Assembly (NCBI GenBank): GCA_021234155.1
Contig: JAJEKV010000002.1
Location: forward strand, 32,295,645 to 32,359,644
Reading direction: 5' to 3'
Length of the DNA: 64,000 nucleotides
Origin: Isoetes taiwanensis
Lineage: Eukaryota; Streptophyta; Lycopodiopsida; Isoetales; Isoetaceae
Shown here: positions 57,912 to 64,000 of the stretch, piece by piece
Layout of the letters: each line of letters begins with the position of its first letter
Numbering within the stretch: the first letter of the stretch is position 1
Made by a program: the position numbers and the translations under genes
The notes under the pieces: generated by a model
Seen by the model: the letters and a program-made list of their open reading frames with translations, nothing else
The model's database searches: none
Told to the model about the DNA's origin: nothing

Positions 57912-58199
57912 ACGACCCCCACGACTACTATGGCAAACCACAAAGCCTTAAACAATCCCTACGAGAATCAAAAATTTGAAAGAAAAATAACCCGTCAATG
58001 AGTTAGATGCCATAGGCAAGAAGACTCGGAGGCTCGAGTGGCCCTTGTAGAAAGAACGACCCCACGCATTATGGCAACCATAAGACCTGAAACAATCCTG
58101 CAGAATCAAGGCTGAAAGAAAAATAACCCGTCAAAGAGTTAAATGCCATAGGCAAGACGACTCGGAGGCTCCAGGGCCACGCCGAGAAAGAAACAACAG
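57912..58199 (+). repeat. 144-bp tandem duplication
   Basis: Units start ACGACCCC(C)ACG at 57912 and 58056. Shared text: ACTATGGCAA, AAACAATCC, GAAAGAAAAATAACCCGTCA, GAGTTA(G/A)ATGCCATAGGC and CTCGGAGGCTC. The end of the second unit runs into the 46-base array. Confidence 0.85.
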
Positions 58200-58522
58200 C
58201 CGACTAATCGGGAACCGTCCGCGGAATGACCATCGCGGGAAAAAACAACCGATTAGTGCTGCCTCGGAGGCTACAGCGCCACGCCGAGAAAAACCAATAA
58301 ATATGATTCTCGGAGGCAACAACGCCACGCCGAGAGAAAATATGAATAAAATATTGACTGAGAGGCTACAACGCCACACCGAGAGAAAACATGAATGAAT
58401 AAATAAAATACTCGCCACGTCAAGAAAAAATAACAAGAAATCATATCTCGAAGGCCATAACCACGTTGAGAAAGAACAAATGATAAGAAAGTCTCAGAGG
58501 CGACAGAGCCACACCGAGAAAC
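58161..58522 (+). repeat. ~46-bp array of hairpin-forming units
   Basis: Seven or eight units begin near 58161, 58263, 58309, 58358, 58411, 58447 and 58493, with consensus CTCGGAGGCTACAACGCCAC then GCCGAGAAAA. Each unit is itself a dyad: CTCGG and GGC on the left pair with GCC and CCGAG on the right across a 6-base loop. Decay increases toward the right end. Confidence 0.88.
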
Positions 58523-58817
58523 ATGAAAAAATAAGAACATATGCACTTCCAAAAAAGATAGAAAGGAGGCATGGAGGATATCAGGGGCTACAAGGTGACT
58601 CGAGAAGTAAAGAAGATTAGACAGACATAGACTAAAAAGAAAGGAAGCAACTTTAACAAAGGAACGAAATATGAAAACGAGAAGTAGGGTGAAGAAATGA
58701 AACAAGCTCAAATATATCAGGGGGAGAGGGGGGGCGGGAATCTTGTGGAGCCAAAAATGAGCAGAAAAGAAAGGAGCTCAAGAGAACGCCGATGGCTGGA
58801 AATGAGGAAGAAGCCGG

Positions 58818-58825
58818 TATAAATA
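58818..58825 (+). promoter_or_regulatory. TATA box before a hairpin
   Basis: TATAAATA in the context CCGGTATAAATAGGAG. A start site 25-32 bases on would fall at the base of the hairpin at 58846-58907. It could be the promoter of an LTR whose downstream partner is outside the window. Confidence 0.5.
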
Positions 58826-58845
58826 GGAGAGCAAGATAGGGCGTC

Positions 58846-58907
58846 CCCATCCAAGGAATGTCGATTCTATTGCTATTGCAATAGAATCGTGGCATTCCTA
58901 GGATGGG
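58846..58907 (+). other. strong hairpin downstream of TATA
   Basis: Inner arms CGATTCTATTGC (58862-58873) and GCAATAGAATCG (58878-58889) are perfect around TATT. Outer arms CCCATCCAAGGAATG and CATTCCTAGGATGGG pair with one mismatch and a 2-base bulge. The outer right arm is the start of the 40-bp direct repeat. Could be a structured leader, a small-RNA precursor or a fold-back terminus. Confidence 0.7.
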
Positions 58908-58932
58908 TCCTATGAAACAAGTAGTTGGCCGA
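58893..58932 (+). repeat. 40-bp direct repeat, right copy
   Basis: Identical to 57597-57636. Unlike the left copy, its first 15 bases also form the right arm of the hairpin. Confidence 0.95.
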
Positions 58933-61900
58933 TAGAAGAGGAATCAACCTCAAAAAGAATAGATCAAACCAAGATGACAAGGGAAAACCGTCCAAAAGTG
59001 AAACGCATGAAGAAATTGGCAGAAGAGACGATTGGAAAAGATCAGGCAAAGGAGGCAAACAAAGAAACTGCGAAGCAAGGGGGATAGAGTAACTGGGATA
59101 ATCAACGCAGGAGGCACAAAGCATGATATATGGATGCCAACAGAGAAAGAGAAGTAAGACGAAGCAAGAGGAGACATAGTAAAGGTAGAAATATGTAACC
59201 CAGAGGACTAGCGTAATACAAAGGTGCAAGTAAGCCCAAAGATAAAAGAAGCAAAGGAGGTAAATACGCACAAACATAATGGATTTGGGAACAAAAAGGA
59301 GTCGATGGGATGAATGAAGTAAGGCCGACAAGTGGAAAGAAGAGGCCAATTAAAGTAAAAGCAAAAAAGGCACTACACAAAGGAGATAACGGGGTCAAAG
59401 AGAATATCGGACAAGGGAAGAGATCGAACAATGACATATTCAGTCAAAGCCAGGACTGGCGGGGAGAAAATGGACAACTGAGAAAAGAACAAGGAGACGA
59501 CAACGATTAAAAAGACAAACTAGATCAAAGAAATGGAGATCAACAAACTTGACAATAACAAGGCACATCCGAGACAACAACATGATGATGAAGAGAGATT
59601 CCAAAACGTAAAAGCGACATCATAAAAAACGATGCTAAAAGGCAAAACAAGGGAAATAATGAGAGGAAAAGAAATGAGGCGAAGGAAACGGTCCAAAGAC
59701 GCAAATGAGACAGAAGGAGTGAGTAAACCCTGATTAATGGAGTCCAAATAGACGAAAGCGAGCTAAAAAACAAATATAACTACGGGCAATAGAAGAGAAA
59801 AAATAAGAATAGAATAGAATAGAATAGAATAGGTTTTTTTTTTTTTTTTTTATCGTCCACTGAAAAACTTCAGAGAAAAGAGCAAGAGAGAGAAATAAAA
59901 ACTGTGACTGGAAACTGAAGGAGAAAATGAGTCAAGAAAGGGCCCCATGGAATAAAATTGAACCAACGTGAGAACATGGACTAAAACTGGAATAATTGAA
60001 TGCAAGACTATTAACACCAAACTAATAGGATAAGAGGTATGCATGTGGAACGGGATCAATGCAATAAACGGAGAACAAAGACCTATGGCGCAACATGGCC
60101 AAGCAGAGCAAACTGGAAAAGGAACAAGCGACAAATGGGATAATATGATCTAAGGTTTCTGCAACACCAAGAATCGACAAAGCCAATGGGGCAACAAAGG
60201 GAGACTAATGAAACAACGTGCACCAGGCATAATAGGACTGTCAATAGAGCAAATGTGACCTAACCAAATAGCTACAGCAAATGGAGCATGTAGGAAACAA
60301 AAGAAAAATTGATACTTATGGAAAACATATAACCAAAAAGAGGTACAATGACACAGCGGAGCAATGAAAACAATCGCAACCAAAACATTAAAAGCGGAAC
60401 AACCTAAGGTAATGTGTAAATAGAACTATCTAACAAACCGATAGACAAGATAAACTAGTAGAACCACATGTGAAAATATAAGGGCATGGAACTGAAGTCG
60501 ACATGTACAATATATGCAATGCAAAGTGTTAGTCCAACACAAGGCCAAATACAAATAGGGCCAGACAAAACAAATAGGAGCAAATGAACCAAGTCGTTTC
60601 AAGACGTTAAACTAAATTGAATGGACAAATCACAACCCTCTCACTAGGTAAATCAAGAAAGGACCCAAGGCGATTTAAGAGGTTAAAGAATAAATGAAGG
60701 AGAGTGAACTAGAAAGGATCTTGATGAATATATGGAGCAAAGGGGGTACATAGAAAAAATGCCTAAAAAATGAACTTAAAAAGCTAAAAGAGACACTTAT
60801 AAAATCCAAAAGATTTAAGTAAACAAAAAATTGAAGTAAAACAAAAAACAAACAAAAAATTGAACTAAAAAGCACTAAATGAGAATCTAAGATTAACTGA
60901 CAAAGGAAACACAAACAAGAACCTATAAAAGAACAAGAAAGGAACTAAAAATATGTGGAAAACAGAGAAAAAATAAATTAACAAGAGTGGACAAATGAGA
61001 CATGCAGAGTAAAAACAAGAAATAAGTGGGATAAAAGAGGCAATGGGAAGTTAATATATAAAAACAAATAAAAGGAGCCAACTCGAGGGCGAAGAGAAAA
61101 AAAAGAATCGGATCAAACTAGGAAATATATCAAACTGAGCAGGAAAGCCATCGTAGTAATGGGACAATGAGTCAGGACATCGCAGACAAATTCAACGAAT
61201 ATCACAACGACAAGAGGATATGAAAACAACAAAGTCACCAAATGAAACGACAGAGCAGTGTTCAAGGTGATCAATGAGACTAGACAAGCGACGAAAGATG
61301 AACCAACATGAAATAAGGTAGTTGGACAAAAAAGGAACAAAATTAGATGCAATACTAATGCTCAGACAATGTAACATCAAACCATATAAACCGAACACGA
61401 AGAATCTAAGGAGAAAAAATCGACGGAGTATGGGAAACGAGATCGTGAATAGAGTTACTGAGCATATAAATAACAGAAAAATGGTGTAAAAGAAATTAAC
61501 AAACCAGAAGAAAGGAAGGAAGTTGAACACCGGGTGACCAAGAATAAGCAAGACCTAAGTGAGGGAATAAGCGGTACAAAGGGCAGTCAAGAATAAAAAA
61601 GAGCAGCTGACAACCTTGGACAAAGCCATGTCGTGGAAGTAAATGGAATAATTCAGGACAAAAAGAACGTGGCAGCATTGAAAAGAGGTTGGAATGAAAC
61701 AAAGGCCAGAAACAAGAGAACTGGGACAAATAAATCTAAGGGGACAAATAGCAAAGTCGAAAAGGCTAATAAGCCAACAAATTCGAGGAGCAAAAAGCCA
61801 TTAAAATGGACCATACCTGCAAAATATAACGAATTTTGACGAAAAAACAAAGAATCCACACAACACAAAAGGAAAAAAGTCATTAAAATTGAAAACCATG

Positions 61901-62900
61901 ACCAGAAAGAAAAAATGGGAAAAAACGAGCAATGGTACCAGAAGCACAGAATGTCTCGAAGCTGTGGAGAAAAATTGGAATAACGAAGCAAGGACCATAC
62001 AAAATATTCATGAAATATCTTGTAATGGAAAATATGTGGTAAAAGAAATAGTGCAAGCATAGAGAATACCAAAAAAAAAAAACTTACAAGACGACGAGAA
62101 TAGAGAGAAAAGAATCACCCCTAACGAACCGACGAACCACGTAATCGTAAAAATCAGCAATCATAGGGGACCCATAGCCTGCAGAAAGAGGTTAACAAAA
62201 TACCAAGGACAAAACAGATGCGCATCGATGCTATCATAGACTGAAAAGATGGAAAACTAAGGAATAGTCAAGTAATAAACTAGATAGTCGATAGAAACCA
62301 CTATATGCCCAATGGATGCAAGCACTCAAGAAGAACAACATGCTAATACAAGCAGAGAGGAAGCGAAATTAAACAACGGAACTTCGTGACATGTCTTTTT
62401 AAATAGAACAATAGAAACTGGAACTTACATGCATCAAAAGAATATCACAAAAAAAAATGGAACTCTACATGTGTCAAAAGCTTAAAAAATTGAAAGTGAA
62501 ATGTGAAAATCAACAATATGAGGAGGCACAAAAACGACACATCTTTTAGCAAAAATTAATAGACGAAAAAAGTTTAGACGCTTAAAAAATGCTAAAATTG
62601 GACATGTTTTGACGCCGAAAATACAAATATATCCCGGGCAAAATAAATAGATGGAAATGTTTAAACACAAAAGATGCAAAAACGCATTACCTTGCTAGTG
62701 GGATGCGAGGATCCCATCTCAGGAAACTAGAAAAAGAGAGACCTTACCAATAGGCCACAATCTCACATGTTGACTTAAAAACTCCAATGATATTAAAGTA
62801 GGATTCCATGGACCGCGGCACCAATCTAGGCCTTGCCCAGAGGATCGGGATCAAAGCTAGGTTCTCTTTCGGCCGGATACGACCACGTAAACGATACATG
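58933..62900 (+). other. purine-rich strand, no gene; possible retroelement interior
   Basis: About 4 kb in which the + strand is strongly A/G-rich and T-poor, so the minus strand shows many Leu/Phe/Ser-rich hydrophobic open frames that are composition artefacts. No RT, integrase, protease or gag motif was found on either strand. A-rich sense strands are typical of LTR retroelement interiors, and the TATA-bearing, repeat-rich block just to the left could be a long LTR, making this a large non-coding derivative. That is inference, since no right-hand LTR is visible. Confidence 0.35.
59805..59851 (+). repeat. (GAATA)n microsatellite and T-run
   Basis: Five or six GAATA units followed by about 18 T; on the minus strand this reads as a poly(A) tract next to TATTC repeats. 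Confidence 0.95.
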
Positions 62901-64000
62901 TCGAATAAAAGGCTTAATTGGATTCGTGTGCCCAACACAAAAACCTCGTTACTAGCTGCAAACAATTGTGAACCTCATAAAAAAGAAATCTAGGCAAATG
63001 TAGAAAGAGTAAGCCAAAGTAAGACCATTGCAAAAACAACGAGATGTGTTGGTGTTATGTAGAAGCATGTGCATCTGAAGGTCCACGAGGGAACCATTAA
63101 ACGCTCAAGGCATATGTCTTATAACGACTCCTACTTCACGGCCACCAACCTTCCAATAGATAGACAAGGTAGTTTATCCAAGATTAAGGCAACTCAATTT
63201 GGAAATCAAAATTATAAACATAGTTTCCACAGAACCGCCAACATTAAGTAGGAACAAGGATGACAAAAATCAAAGGAGCACGCAGCCCGAGGAATGGGAT
63301 GTCAGAAGGCGAAAAAACAAAAAATGCAAAGCAAAGCTATAGAACCAATACAATAAATTATCAAAGGAAAGCGAGGACCCGGTATCCCCCCAGCCAAGGG
63401 GCCATGGGAAACCATGACCCGGTATCCCCTTGAAAATCCACCTGCGGCAGAGGCGGAGGCGGTTGTGGAATCAGGCAGAATTGTCTTCAGGGGATGCCGA
63501 CACAGCCAATCGACTGGATCCACCCAATCTACGGCACACATAAGGATCTGGCTACGGAATAGAAGGCAGTCAAGAACCCAAACAGATTTGATCAGAAAAT
63601 CTGAGATAGAAAAGAAACCTCTGAGACCGAGCTAGAAGCCAAGAGATCGGCCAAAAGGGGACCCATCTAGCATAAGAAAAGTCGATCTGGTCCTCGGATG
63701 AGCAGAACCAGTTTCCGGTCTAGCCAACCATCGCCCAGATCGGGATCTGCTATCTTTATCACAACTCAAGAGACGCCTTTGCTGGAGTGACCCAACAGGA
63801 GCTCCTGCCATAACCATAAGATAAACAGATTTTTTGGGCTTGGATGCAAAGATGGGCAGGCTCAGAAGTGGGTTCTAATTAGGAATTAGGTGGCTAGCCC
63901 ATATGCAAAACCTGCAGAGGAGCAGATCTGAAAAAAAACTGAACAAAGAGAGCATGGAACTGTGATCCGGCCCATCCGAAAACTGGAACCAATTTATGAA
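62901..64000. other. no gene recognised at right edge
   Basis: Composition becomes less purine-biased. GACCCGGTATCCCC occurs twice, 41 bases apart, at about 63375 and 63416. Short open frames on both strands carry no motif. The window ends within this segment. Confidence 0.35.

Noticed and set aside
57597-58932. Cassandra-type TRIM carrying 5S rRNA sequence
   Set aside because: CTAGGATGGGT in the 40-bp repeat resembles the 5S C box, but no A box or intermediate element precedes it and no 240-350 base LTR pair is present.
58131-62072. Many Leu/Phe/Ser-rich open frames on the minus strand, resembling membrane proteins
   Set aside because: They are produced by the purine-rich + strand (T/C-rich complement); frames shift every few hundred bases and no family signature appears.

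Overview
The window looks like nuclear DNA of a land plant, probably a fern or other seed-free vascular plant. The evidence is one near-complete gene for a long PLS-type pentatricopeptide repeat (PPR) protein with an Arg-rich leader and short U-rich introns, eroded pieces of plant housekeeping genes, and a dense layer of plant-type transposons (CACTA end, Ty3/gypsy, LTR element with a copia-like polypurine tract, LINE, SINE, PIF-type Myb/SANT gene). The fern assignment rests on the style of the PPR repeats and is inference; nothing here is diagnostic of a species.

Layout. 0-7.5 kb: mostly non-coding, with two facing low-complexity arrays around a coding-like minus-strand stretch that I do not recognise. 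7.6-9.1 kb: broken AFG1/ZapE-like ATPase gene. 9.1-17.6 kb: short dispersed and tandem repeats, a duplicated gypsy integrase scrap and a tentative multi-exon gene. 17.65-20.43 kb: the PPR gene, rebuilt here as three exons (847 aa) with a TATA box. 20.4-31.4 kb: sparse, with a frameshifted GIY-YIG nuclease, one CACTA-type terminus, two head-to-head fragments of ketol-acid reductoisomerase (KARI) and a GTGG-rich microsatellite. 31.7-42.4 kb: a CpG-richer island with a decayed minus-strand coding region of unknown family and more than 20 short palindromes built on AAATTGGGC / GCCCAATTT. 41.6-48.1 kb: two tail-to-tail genes, a frameshifted DUF7869 (RNase H-like, transposon-associated) gene on + and a multi-exon gene on - ending in an Ulp1-like C48 cysteine protease domain. 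48.9-55.5 kb: repeats and a LINE on the minus strand, split by a 2.4-kb LTR element whose 5' LTR holds a SINE-like insert inside a CT microsatellite. 56.4-57.3 kb: decayed Myb/SANT gene. 57.3-58.9 kb: GTAC-palindrome block, tandem arrays of hairpin-forming units, a TATA box followed at once by a strong hairpin, and a 40-bp direct repeat. 58.9-62.9 kb: a long stretch with a purine-rich + strand and no convincing gene.

How it fits together. Only the PPR gene, and possibly the Ulp1-like gene, look able to make a protein. The PPR protein would be expected to act on organelle RNA. DUF7869 and Ulp1 are probably parts of one DNA transposon. The most unusual items are the palindrome family, whose arms stay constant while the centres vary and which clusters between coding blocks; the inverted KARI fragment pair, which would give hairpin RNA if transcribed through; and the TATA-plus-hairpin unit at 58.8 kb. 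All family calls come from reading motifs by eye; no database search was possible.
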